Origin: Aquitalea denitrificans
Lineage (GTDB): Bacteria; Pseudomonadota; Gammaproteobacteria; Burkholderiales; Chromobacteriaceae
Direction of reading: 5' to 3'
NCBI RefSeq assembly: GCF_009856625.1
Contig: NZ_CP047241.1
Span: forward strand, 372,001 to 436,000
Length of the DNA stretch: 64,000 nucleotides
In this document: in pieces, positions 46,810 through 55,611 of the stretch
Numbering within the stretch: position 1 is the first letter of the stretch
Layout of the letters: each line of letters begins with the position of its first letter
Translations under genes and position numbers: made by a program
The notes under the pieces: model-generated
Databases searched by the model: none
What the model saw: only the letters and a program-made list of their open reading frames with translations
What the model was told of the DNA's origin: nothing

Positions 46810-47994
46810 ATGAGATATTTTTTATTTATGCATAATGTAACCGATAGCGATTTTTCATGTTCGTATAGAAAACCACATTTCTTTGGATTTTGTGCTGTTC
46901 TTCTTACGTATTTTTTGACGCAGCAGATTATTCTGCGTGACTATAATTTATTAATGAATTTCGTTGTGTTGTTGGCGGCATTATTTTTGGCTATAAAAAA
47001 AATTGCACGAGTGACAGTGTTTTTTATTTTTTTTATGTTATTAAATTTTTTGATTGGGGCTGTGGTTTGGGGGGATGTAATTAATTCATTTAGATTTTTT
47101 GTAATAGTTGTTGCAACAATATTGGCATTTCAAGTAAAAGAAAAGTCACCACCTTTGAAAATCATTTTGGGGGTTGGCGGAATTCAGGCTGTGGTTGTTA
47201 TTTCAATTGGTTTTTATTTGATGGTGGTGGGGGATGCAGTCTTTGCAAACGATTTAAGATCTTTTGTTTTGATTAATAATTTGGGTGATATATATTCATT
47301 TGATGGGGTTTATTATAGGGTTCAGTTGGTTGGAAATGCACTCATTCCATTTTTATTCATGGTCAGCTATCAAAATAGAGCTAAATCATTTTTTTATAAA
47401 TTTTTCAGTGTCCTGTATTTTTTTGCAATAGTATTTTGTGGAAATTTGACATTTTTTATTGTGATATTTATTTATATTTTTATTAAATCGGATCGATTTG
47501 GAAAAATGTTCTTTATCACATGCTGTGTTTGCATAAGCCCTTTTTTAATGACTCATTTGTACGAAATAATTTCGATGAAATTTGATGGTGGGGCAAGCTC
47601 AATGGGGATAAGATTTGACCAGATTTGCGCAATTGAAAATAGATTTTTGGAAAATCCTCTAACTTTTATTACGGGATGGGGATTTGGTGCGCGCATTCCC
47701 GATGGGGTTTTTAATAATTATTCATCCTCTTTGTATATAGAATTGCAGTCGTTGTTTATATTTTTTCAGATTGGACTGTTTGGCTCTTTGTTATACATTG
47801 CTAATGTTGTTTATTATGTGGGAAAAGTGCTGTCTCGTGAAAATGCTTTAATATTTTTTATGTATCTGGTTTATTCATCAACAAATCCATACATGTTTGA
47901 TACAACGCATTTCCTTGTTGTCTTGCTGTTAACGATGCTATCAAATGCTGATAGGGAAAGAAGCATTTCTTTACAATCTTTAAGGCTTGTATAA
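46810..47994 (+). CDS. Putative O-antigen polymerase (Wzy-like)
   Basis: A very hydrophobic protein of about 394 aa with roughly ten membrane helices and a larger periplasmic loop in the second half (about residues 255-310, GWGFGARIPDG). This layout fits Wzy polymerases or O-antigen ligases, which share little sequence. It is strongly AT-rich with many rare codons, typical of O-antigen polymerase genes. The ATG at 46810 is preferred to a TTG at 46786, but no good ribosome-binding site is seen. It is the only plus-strand gene of the locus and converges on gmhA. Confidence 0.7.
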   Translation: MRYFLFMHNVTDSDFSCSYRKPHFFGFCAVLLTYFLTQQIILRDYNLLMNFVVLLAALFLAIKKIARVTVFFIFFMLLNFLIGAVVWGDVINSFRFFVIVVATILAFQVKEKSPPLKIILGVGGIQAVVVISIGFYLMVVGDAVFANDLRSFVLINNLGDIYSFDGVYYRVQLVGNALIPFLFMVSYQNRAKSFFYKFFSVLYFFAIVFCGNLTFFIVIFIYIFIKSDRFGKMFFITCCVCISPFLMTHLYEIISMKFDGGASSMGIRFDQICAIENRFLENPLTFITGWGFGARIPDGVFNNYSSSLYIELQSLFIFFQIGLFGSLLYIANVVYYVGKVLSRENALIFFMYLVYSSTNPYMFDTTHFLVVLLLTMLSNADRERSISLQSLRLV

Positions 47995-48116
47995 GAAATT
48001 TTCTTGCTATGTTTTTGCGATATATATAACGTTAAAACGTATAAATAAGAATGGATTTTAGAGATTTTAGGGGGGGAGTATATGTAATATATTTAAAAAT
48101 AAATGGAAAATTAATT

Positions 48117-48689
48117 TCAAATTTTAATTTTATTTCCGCATAATGTTTTCATAACCATATGACCAAACATGAGGTGAATATCCTCACACAGTTGCATGTC
48201 GAATGAAGGGACTAAGATATGCTGTTTGGCTAATGGCATTAATTTTCCGCCATCATATCCCACTACTGCCAAAGTATCTGCGCCATTGGCGTTTGCATAT
48301 TCAACTGCTTTTATTACATTTCTTGAATTGCCACTGCCGCTGATGGCGATAACTAAGTCACCTTCATCTAAGATTGACTTAAGCTGTCCTGCAAAAATTT
48401 CATCATATGATAAATCATTGGCAAACGCGGTTATTGCACCGATATTGTCACAGAGAGAGATGCCTCTGAATTTTTTACCAGTGGCTAGATTGATCATCTT
48501 GTTCCAATCTGTGATGTAGTGCGATGCAGTAGATGCGCTTCCACCATTTCCACAGGTAATAATTTTCTTACCAGCATCAAATTTTCTGCGAATAAGATCA
48601 ATACCCGCTTGGAATACATTATGGTCGAGACTTTCAGCAAGTTTAGTATGGGCTGAAAAGTAGTTTTCAACAGAAAAAGAGATAGTCAT
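48117..48689 (-). CDS. gmhA: Phosphoheptose isomerase
   Basis: GmhA converts sedoheptulose 7-phosphate to D-glycero-D-manno-heptose 7-phosphate. The 190-aa SIS-domain protein shows CGNGGSASTASHYITDWNK (near residue 46), AISGSGNSRNVI and the C-terminal CEDIHLMFGHM with metal/catalytic residues. The start overlaps the hddA stop by four bases (ATGA). With hddA and the fusion gene it makes a complete GDP-heptose route. Confidence 0.92.
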   Translation of the reverse strand: MTISFSVENYFSAHTKLAESLDHNVFQAGIDLIRRKFDAGKKIITCGNGGSASTASHYITDWNKMINLATGKKFRGISLCDNIGAITAFANDLSYDEIFAGQLKSILDEGDLVIAISGSGNSRNVIKAVEYANANGADTLAVVGYDGGKLMPLAKQHILVPSFDMQLCEDIHLMFGHMVMKTLCGNKIKI

Positions 48690-49684
48690 TTTGAGGTGGC
48701 CTCACTTGGTTGATAGAAGACAATTTGTGCACCATTGCGATCAAAATTGAATTTGACCTCTTGCAACTCAGGTAGTGCCGCACGAATTGCATTGTGCAGG
48801 TGTGGGGGTGCAAAAAACATCATGAAGCCACCGTTGCCAGCACCGAGCAATTTTCCACCATGAGCACCATTTCTAAGACCTGCTTGATACCATCTGTCGA
48901 TCTGTGGATCTGTAATTCCAGAGGCTAACTGGGTCTTCAATTGCCAATTCTCATTGAGCAATTCACCGAAATTATCTAGTGAGCCTGACTCCATCTCAGT
49001 TTTGAGTTCAAATGCTAATTGCACCATACGCCGCATCAAGCGTTTACGGTCAGGTGATAAGAGGGCTTTTTGTTGTTGTGCCAATACTGCAGATGCACTC
49101 CGGGTTCGCCCTGTAAAGAATACCAAAGTAGAGTCTTCCAGGCTTTGTAGTAATTCGGGGGCGCATATTACAGGATCAACAGAAACAGATTCGTCCGGGT
49201 GAAATCGAATCAGGTTCATGCCGCCAAAGGCGGCTGCATATTGATCCTGCTTACCAATAGGCTCACCACATCGTTCGATCTCAATATCACAGGCCTGCTG
49301 GGCTAACATTGATTTTGATGCAAATTGGTTCTTGTAAGCATACAGCGCATTTAAAAGACCAACAGTATAGCTGCTAGAAGAACCAAGCCCAGATCCCTTG
49401 GATGGGATATCAGCCATTGAGGTAATTTCAATTCCACCGTGGATGCCGAGCATCGTGAGAGCCTCTCTCACGAGAGGGTGCTGAACTTGGCTTGTAGAAT
49501 CGACTTCTTCAGTCACGCTGTAACTCAGGCGGATACGACCATCAAACTTTGGATTTACAGCAATGTACATGTACTTATCGACAGATGTTGACAGTACTGC
49601 ACCAAGCTCTTCGCGGTAGTAAACCGCCATATCACTGCCACCGCCTACATAGCTCATGCGCAGTGGGGTTTTGCTTAATATCAT
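48686..49684 (-). CDS. hddA: D-glycero-alpha-D-manno-heptose 7-phosphate kinase
   Basis: A 332-aa GHMP kinase that phosphorylates heptose 7-phosphate at C1. The N-terminus is SKTPLRMSYVGGGSD and the ATP loop is PSKGSGLGSSSSYTVGLLNAL (near residue 94); GGKLLGAGNGGFMMFF is the third GHMP motif. The alpha anomer route leads to GDP-heptose for O-antigen or S-layer glycans, unlike HldE, which makes ADP-heptose for core LPS. It is two bases downstream of the fusion gene. Confidence 0.92.
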   Translation of the reverse strand: MILSKTPLRMSYVGGGSDMAVYYREELGAVLSTSVDKYMYIAVNPKFDGRIRLSYSVTEEVDSTSQVQHPLVREALTMLGIHGGIEITSMADIPSKGSGLGSSSSYTVGLLNALYAYKNQFASKSMLAQQACDIEIERCGEPIGKQDQYAAAFGGMNLIRFHPDESVSVDPVICAPELLQSLEDSTLVFFTGRTRSASAVLAQQQKALLSPDRKRLMRRMVQLAFELKTEMESGSLDNFGELLNENWQLKTQLASGITDPQIDRWYQAGLRNGAHGGKLLGAGNGGFMMFFAPPHLHNAIRAALPELQEVKFNFDRNGAQIVFYQPSEATSK

Positions 49685-49686
49685 GT

Positions 49687-51606
49687 TTAAATTGCTTGTC
49701 CGGAGATTACAAAATCTGCTTTGATTGCACTAGTTTTAACAGTAGGCACTTCATCAATCTCCCTAGAGTTAATTCTTGATTTGGACTCTTGTTGATTTTC
49801 TGGTCGCCAACAATAATCCAACTCTAGTCGTTTCTTGCGTTGTTCATCATCGATATCAATAAATAAACGGAGATCTGCTATAGATAGCAATTCATCATCA
49901 AGTAATGCAGGAACACCTTCAACAATTACAATATCATCAGGCCCAACTGACAAGTGGTGGGTAGACTGGCTTTCTCGCTTGGCACGGCTATAAATTGGTA
50001 GAGTATGAACAACCCGGTCCGTGGAGTTTTTAATCCTACCCACAATAGAGCGGATCATTACCATGTCGTATCTTTTTAAAACACCTGTTCCTTCCTGGCG
50101 CTGATCAGCTGGTTTTAACCAACCATCTAAAGAGATGATGTGGGTGGTTTTACCAAGCAACTGCAATTGTTCAGACAGGCATCGTGCAGCACTTGTTTTC
50201 CCCGCCCTGGCGGGACCCCCAATCAGGATTATACGGGCTGACAACGCCATTGGCACGGTTGGCAGTAGACGTTGCATCATTCGAGGATGCCCTTCCAGGA
50301 CCCACTCAACAGCTGCTGCTAGGTCTGGCATTACATAATCCGGGATATCAGGGTACTTTCCGTCCTCACCTGCGTAGCCACTCCGAATCAATACTGTGCT
50401 CAGACCTGCATCTCTACCTGCTCGGATGTCGCTGGTGGAGTCCCCAACCATCCATGAGTCTCTGCGGGATATGTGCAGATCTCTGACGGCATGATCGATG
50501 AGTCCAGTTTCAGGCTTACGGCAATTACAACGTATCTTGAGTTCCGGTACTTCTCCAGCAAACCCTTTATCAGGATGGTGGGGGCAAAGATAAAGTGCAT
50601 CCAGATAGGCATGATGATCCCCCAGCAACTGGTCTAGGCGTGAGTGAATGGCTCGCATGCCAGCTTCGTTTACTTCCCCTCTGGAGATTACGGGTTGGTT
50701 GGTCACACAGATTGCAAGTGTACCGGAACGGTTCAACTTGCGTATGGCCTCGCCAGCACCATCCAGTAGCTCCAGCTGCTCAGGTGAGTTTAGATGATTG
50801 ACCTCTCGATTAATCGTGCCATCCCGGTCAATGAAGATTGCACGTCGAAGCTGACGGTCAGAGAGTTTTTCAGGCAGCCCGGCCACAATGTCGCGCGCCA
50901 CCTTATCCAAGCGCTCTGGGGTTCCCATATCCTTGATGTACTCTGGCGTCACATAAGCGCGTAAGCATCGCTGAGCTGCCAGCATGGCAGGGAAGGTGTG
51001 TTTGGCGAGGTCAAAATGGCCAGTCGAGGGTATAACCGTGTCCAGATTCTGGCGATTCATCACGTACATTGCTGCGTTAACCAGATTGGATAACGTGCTA
51101 CCTACCAGATGCGGGTATGGATGAATTGCAGCGATACGACCATTTGCATCGACTTCAACCAGATCAGAATCTTGTGGATGATCGTTAGGATGAAGCAGCA
51201 GAGTTGCATCCGCATCACTTTCAAGGTGTGCACTCCAAAGTCGTTTGAGATTTACATCTGCATATGTGTCCCCGTACAGGACCAAGAAACGCGAATCCAT
51301 ACTAGGTAACGCGTCTAGTAGAGCTCCTGCTGTGCCACGTGCATCGGTTTCAACGCAATAGTGCAGGCGCGCACCAAAGCGATGACCATCACCAAAATGG
51401 GAGCGGATTATTTCGTGCTCATAATGAACAAGCAAAGCAATGTTGTGAAATCCATGCCGAACACACAAATCTATCAAGTGTTCTAGTACGGGCCGACCAA
51501 GAACAGGTGCCATCGGTTTGGGTAAGTTGCCAGTGCGTGAACGTAGCCTGGTACCCATACCTCCGGCAAGAATGGCAACGTTACAGAGTCTTGAGTGTTC
51601 AGTCAT
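49687..51606 (-). CDS. Fused heptose-1-P guanylyltransferase, GmhB phosphatase and P-loop kinase-like domain
   Basis: A 639-aa three-domain protein. Domain 1 (about residues 5-235) is a nucleotidyltransferase like HddC: AILAGGMGTRLRS, NLPKPMAPV, YGDTYAD. Domain 2 (about 255-430) is a HAD phosphatase like GmhB: FIDRDGTIN, CVTNQPVISRG, the zinc site CPHH...CNC, VGDSTSDI. Domain 3 (about 455-635) is a P-loop domain resembling uridine kinase: GGPARAGKTS, then IVEGVPALLDD and FIDIDDEQRKKR. Domains 1 and 2 give the last two steps to GDP-heptose. The role of domain 3 is unknown, because HddA already supplies the sugar kinase step. The ATG at 51606 is used; a GTG at 51618 is possible. Confidence 0.88.
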   Translation of the reverse strand: MTEHSRLCNVAILAGGMGTRLRSRTGNLPKPMAPVLGRPVLEHLIDLCVRHGFHNIALLVHYEHEIIRSHFGDGHRFGARLHYCVETDARGTAGALLDALPSMDSRFLVLYGDTYADVNLKRLWSAHLESDADATLLLHPNDHPQDSDLVEVDANGRIAAIHPYPHLVGSTLSNLVNAAMYVMNRQNLDTVIPSTGHFDLAKHTFPAMLAAQRCLRAYVTPEYIKDMGTPERLDKVARDIVAGLPEKLSDRQLRRAIFIDRDGTINREVNHLNSPEQLELLDGAGEAIRKLNRSGTLAICVTNQPVISRGEVNEAGMRAIHSRLDQLLGDHHAYLDALYLCPHHPDKGFAGEVPELKIRCNCRKPETGLIDHAVRDLHISRRDSWMVGDSTSDIRAGRDAGLSTVLIRSGYAGEDGKYPDIPDYVMPDLAAAVEWVLEGHPRMMQRLLPTVPMALSARIILIGGPARAGKTSAARCLSEQLQLLGKTTHIISLDGWLKPADQRQEGTGVLKRYDMVMIRSIVGRIKNSTDRVVHTLPIYSRAKRESQSTHHLSVGPDDIVIVEGVPALLDDELLSIADLRLFIDIDDEQRKKRLELDYCWRPENQQESKSRINSREIDEVPTVKTSAIKADFVISGQAI

Positions 51607-51627
51607 GTTAGATATCACTTTAATACA

Positions 51628-52455
51628 TTAGCGTTTACGCAAGATCAGAAGGTGAAATACTTGTTCTTGTATTGGTTTTGGAATGATGCGCCAAGTGGAG
51701 ATTGCAACAAGGCCCATGACACGAAGCAACCAATAACGATGGCTAAAGTTATTTATTCTGGCCTTAACATTAAATTGCCAATGTAGCGAATTGCGGGCAG
51801 TCGACTGTTGGCGGTAGCGCACCAACACATCTGGAAGATTGGCAAAACGCACTCCTTGATTGAGCAGCCGAAGCCAGAGATCAAGATCTTCTGCAAAACG
51901 GAAGTCAGGATTATAAGTACCAAACTGTTCCAGTACTGACTTACGCATCATGACGGTTGGATGGGCGATTGGCGTTGTACATTGAAAGCGCCGTTCGATC
52001 CGGGCTGCACCTGCCGGATAATGGCGAATCGCAATGGTGCCACGCTCGGCACTGAATATCTCAAGACCAGCACCTAGGACGCCAATATCGGGATGCGCAT
52101 CAAGAAAAGCCAGCTGCCTCTCAAGACGATAAGGCAAGCAAATGTCATCAGCATCGAAGCGCGCAATCAACTGCGCTCGTGCCATCTGTATCCCAAGATT
52201 CAGGCTTGCGGCCAGACCGATACGTTGTTCAGGGTGTACATAACGAAACCTCGCATCGCGTTCGCACAGCGCGCGGCAGCAGGCCTCGGCCTCGGCTTGT
52301 GTACTTTCGTCAATTACCAGGCATTCAAAATCGCTGAAGGTTTGTGCCGCGATGCTATCGAGGCTTTCACGCAATACGTGCTCCGGCTCATTGAATGAGG
52401 GAACGATAATGCTGATACGGGGGGAATTCGAGGTAGAAGTAACCGTCACAGGCAC
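51628..52455 (-). CDS. Family 2 glycosyltransferase
   Basis: A 275-aa GT-A enzyme that transfers a sugar from an NDP donor to the growing lipid-linked repeat on the cytoplasmic face. Motifs: ISIIVPSFNEPEHVLRESLDSI, the DXD-type RFDADDICLPYRLE (near residue 98) and the EDLDLWLRLL acceptor-side motif. It starts with GTG at 52455, three bases after the preceding stop, and ends nine bases before the next alternative start, so it belongs to a tight operon. The donor sugar is unknown; GDP-heptose is plausible from the neighbouring genes. Confidence 0.87.
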   Translation of the reverse strand: MPVTVTSTSNSPRISIIVPSFNEPEHVLRESLDSIAAQTFSDFECLVIDESTQAEAEACCRALCERDARFRYVHPEQRIGLAASLNLGIQMARAQLIARFDADDICLPYRLERQLAFLDAHPDIGVLGAGLEIFSAERGTIAIRHYPAGAARIERRFQCTTPIAHPTVMMRKSVLEQFGTYNPDFRFAEDLDLWLRLLNQGVRFANLPDVLVRYRQQSTARNSLHWQFNVKARINNFSHRYWLLRVMGLVAISTWRIIPKPIQEQVFHLLILRKR

Positions 52456-52458
52456 ACC

Positions 52459-53430
52459 TTAAAATCCTTGCTGGATGGCAACTTCATCAACCGCGCGTGC
52501 AATGGCTTGCTTTGAATCCAATACAGGACTCCAACCATAAGACTGAATACGCTCAGTCGAGTAGTTGAATTTGGGAACATCGCCAACCCAACCCCGGTTA
52601 CCCTCACCATAAGCGATGCGTGCCAAAGGAGAGATGCGTGCCACGACGCACTCCGCGATGTAACGCACTGTCGCACCTTCGTCGGTGGGGCCAATATTCA
52701 CCAGCTCCACTTTATTAGCGGTAGGTCGATCCGCGATCAATAACATTGCTCTAACTAAATCAGAAACATGCAGATAGGCTTTTTGCTGAGTGCCATTCCC
52801 CAATACATGCAAAATGGTAGGATCAGTAGCGAGTTTGTTTACAAAATCCAGAATTACGCCATGGGTGGCAGGGATGCCCACAACATTGGGAAAGCGGAAC
52901 AGATTCACACGACTCAGAAAACTTTCTGCAGCAGCACTGGCTTGCGCCTCGGAAGCCAATTTCATGGCACCGTAGTTTGAAATGGGCAACAAGGGACCAA
53001 TGGCCTCATGGAGAAGCTGATCACCCATATCACCATATACGGCAGAGCTGGACGCAAAATGGAGTGTGTCCACTTTAAAATCACGCATGGCACGCAACAA
53101 CTCGAAGCTAGTCTGGAAGGTGTCCTTGAAATCAACATCGCTGTCCAGAACACCCGCCGGAATATCTGAATTGGCTGCCAGATGCCAAACCTCATCAATG
53201 GCTCCCAGTGCCTGTGCCTGCTGGAAAAGGGCATTGACTTGTTCGCGCACCGATAGATCTGCCTCCACCAGGTGCAAGTTAGGATGCCCCTGCACCTTGG
53301 CAAGGTTATCAACGGTGCCCCGGCAATAGTTATCGGAAACCACAACAATACGGTCGCGAGCCAGTAGCTCTGGAACCAGGTTTGCACCGACAAAACCGGC
53401 ACCACCTGCAACAATCGAAACCAATTTCAT
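52459..53430 (-). CDS. NAD-dependent epimerase/dehydratase (extended SDR)
   Basis: A 323-aa nucleotide-sugar short-chain dehydrogenase. The NAD motif GGAGFVG is near residue 8, and the catalytic SSSAVYG and YGAMK are near residues 123 and 145. It could be a 4-epimerase or a 4,6-dehydratase; as it lies next to GDP-heptose genes it may modify that sugar. The ATG at 53430 fits the family's start; a GTG at 53442 overlapping the upstream stop (GTGA) is an alternative. Confidence 0.85.
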   Translation of the reverse strand: MKLVSIVAGGAGFVGANLVPELLARDRIVVVSDNYCRGTVDNLAKVQGHPNLHLVEADLSVREQVNALFQQAQALGAIDEVWHLAANSDIPAGVLDSDVDFKDTFQTSFELLRAMRDFKVDTLHFASSSAVYGDMGDQLLHEAIGPLLPISNYGAMKLASEAQASAAAESFLSRVNLFRFPNVVGIPATHGVILDFVNKLATDPTILHVLGNGTQQKAYLHVSDLVRAMLLIADRPTANKVELVNIGPTDEGATVRYIAECVVARISPLARIAYGEGNRGWVGDVPKFNYSTERIQSYGWSPVLDSKQAIARAVDEVAIQQGF

Positions 53431-53438
53431 AAGTCTGA

Positions 53439-54332
53439 TCACTGAGAAGAATTAGAGGGAGACCTGCCTTGCAGCTTGGCTGCTGCAGCACCAATGCCGG
53501 GGACGGAATGCATGGCATCACGTATGCCACGTAGCATCCAGTTTAGCCGTTCCAAGCCCCGATCAAGCAAAAATGGATATACCAGCAACTTGGGTAACAG
53601 AATCAGTGATAACCGGACCCGACTATATAGCGGTACATAAGACCGCGTACACAACTTGATGGTATCGCGAAACTGAAAGTAGTGCCTAAACGGAGCAGGG
53701 ACATGGTAAGTCAGCCCCAAGAATTTGTGCTGCGCCAAACCCAAGCGGTGAGGCATGGGCAAGGAACGCAAACGGCAAATGCGCCAACCCTGCTTTCTTA
53801 AACGCCAACACCAATCAAAATCCACGAAATCCAGGAAAAAATCTTCAGTAAAACGGTCGTTTTCCGTTAAACCGGCCAAGTTGAAACACATACCGGAGGT
53901 GGCGATGCACGTGACTTCCTCAAGCACCGGCTCTGCGCCAGAACAGGCGTGGGCGGATGACACGGCGGCATCGTCAACCAGCCAAGGCCCGATAATCGCA
54001 CGCGAACCTGCATTAAGCAGCCCCTGGTACAGTGCTGGCATAAAATCAGCAGGAGGGCTGCTGTCCTGATCAAACAACACAACCATATCGCTGCCAAGAC
54101 GTAAAGCCTCTGCAATTCCTGCATTCAATGCAGCACCCAGGCCCTTATTGCAGCCATCTTGGAGCAAGATCAGGTCGTCGGTCTGCCCTGGAGCAAACAC
54201 ATGCCCCCCTGGAGTGTTGTCCACAACAATGGTAGACGCGCAGAAGCCGACTACGTGCCGGATACGCTCACGGAAGCCATCGTCTGGGTTGTAGGTGGTG
54301 TAGATTGCAGTAATGCGTGGTGCTTGGGTCAT
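53439..54332 (-). CDS. Rhamnosyltransferase-like family 2 glycosyltransferase
   Basis: A 297-aa enzyme of the WbbL/RfbF rhamnosyltransferase group: ITAIYTTYNPDDGFRERI, IVVDNTPGG, NKGLGAALNAGI, VVLFDQDSSP (the DXD position), and DFVDFDWCWRLRKQGW. dTDP-rhamnose genes are at the right edge of the window, which supports rhamnose as donor. It is followed closely by the SDR gene. Confidence 0.85.
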   Translation of the reverse strand: MTQAPRITAIYTTYNPDDGFRERIRHVVGFCASTIVVDNTPGGHVFAPGQTDDLILLQDGCNKGLGAALNAGIAEALRLGSDMVVLFDQDSSPPADFMPALYQGLLNAGSRAIIGPWLVDDAAVSSAHACSGAEPVLEEVTCIATSGMCFNLAGLTENDRFTEDFFLDFVDFDWCWRLRKQGWRICRLRSLPMPHRLGLAQHKFLGLTYHVPAPFRHYFQFRDTIKLCTRSYVPLYSRVRLSLILLPKLLVYPFLLDRGLERLNWMLRGIRDAMHSVPGIGAAAAKLQGRSPSNSSQ

Positions 54333-54618
54333 GGGTAATAATGTGTATATTTATAGTGATTCATTTTAATGGTTGCTTGGCTCAAGCATTAGGTCAAATT
54401 ATTTCACAAATCTATTAATATGAATAAATAAATTAATTTCTGTAAATGCCGTTAATTATAAATACGTCAGTGTTCGAATTGTTGAATAATAATTTGACAT
54501 GGCGAGTTAATGCGATGTTTGTAAGGTTGTTTAATTAAATGTGATTTGGCCGGAATGAAATTGATTGATAGGCGAAGTAATGTATTGCGGATCTGGTTTC
54601 TATGATAATTTTATAATT
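54333..54618. other. 286-bp AT-rich gap within the polysaccharide operon
   Basis: Only short frames broken by many stops. The gap may hold an internal promoter or mark a recombination junction between the AT-rich wzx side and the GC-richer glycosyltransferase side. No clear promoter pair was found. Confidence 0.45.
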
Positions 54619-55611
54619 TCACAGTGCCGATTTTCTATTTTCCAATGTCTTCCATATTTTTCTAGCAATCTTTATTAAATAGTTTGGTGTTAATGACGCA
54701 TAGATCCATACGGAGGGGTGCCGTGTAATTCTTGCTAATCTAGAGTAGTTTTTTATAACGTATAGAAAAGATATTTGCCCTTGAATTTTATAATAAAGAG
54801 CTGCCTTAAAATTAAATGACCCATAATTATCGTAATGACCTAGCATGAATGAATTAATTGTATTTTGTGAAAGTTTTTCTCCAAGATAATTGTTTGAAAT
54901 TGAATAAAGTGAGTCCGAGAATAATGATAAAACTGCTGATATACTTCGAGAGTATTCACTTACGTTTTCTGACTGGTATACGATAGGTTGCTTAAGTAGC
55001 ATGTATCTCGTGGAATTTCCAAATATACTTAAAAGTAGGTCAACTTGTGTAAATCCAGAAGTGATAAATTTTTTGGATTTATATTGTTTTGCTGGGTTTG
55101 TTCTAAATATGCATGCGCTTATCCATGTTGCATGCCAAGCAAAATTTTTAAAAAGAACGTTTATGTCAGTTAATTCAATATTACTGTCTAATTTTAAACG
55201 TGGTAAAATGGTTTTAGAGCTTTTTTGTAATTGCCCACCGTTTATGATTAAATAATCCACATTTTCATTGTGGAGGATGTGCGTTATTTGGGCTATAGAT
55301 CTATCATCAATAATGTCATCATCGCCTAGTACCCAAGTAAATTCGCCTGTTGCGAGCTCTATACACTTCAAGTAATTTCTATCAAAGCCTAAGTTTTCTA
55401 TATTTACATGATATGTAAAATCATAATCACGTTGTAATTCAATTAAATATTCTCTGGTTCCATCTGACGAACAGTTGTCACAAACAATGAGATTGATTTC
55501 TTGAGAGGGTTTTATTATCTCTAATAATAATGGCAAATGAGATTTTAATGAGTTGATGCGATTGTAGGTCGGGATGCAAATTGATAAAAGGGGTTGAATT
55601 TTATCTGTCAT
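54619..55611 (-). CDS. Family 2 glycosyltransferase (abequosyltransferase-like)
   Basis: A 330-aa GT-A enzyme: LLSICIPTYNRINSLKSHL, IVCDNCSSDGT, and VLGDDDIIDD as the DXD site (near residue 96). The pattern resembles transferases of 3,6-dideoxyhexoses such as abequose, which fits the CDP-sugar genes upstream, but this is only an inference. Strongly AT-rich. The start overlaps the flippase stop by four bases. Confidence 0.85.
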   Translation of the reverse strand: MTDKIQPLLSICIPTYNRINSLKSHLPLLLEIIKPSQEINLIVCDNCSSDGTREYLIELQRDYDFTYHVNIENLGFDRNYLKCIELATGEFTWVLGDDDIIDDRSIAQITHILHNENVDYLIINGGQLQKSSKTILPRLKLDSNIELTDINVLFKNFAWHATWISACIFRTNPAKQYKSKKFITSGFTQVDLLLSIFGNSTRYMLLKQPIVYQSENVSEYSRSISAVLSLFSDSLYSISNNYLGEKLSQNTINSFMLGHYDNYGSFNFKAALYYKIQGQISFLYVIKNYSRLARITRHPSVWIYASLTPNYLIKIARKIWKTLENRKSAL

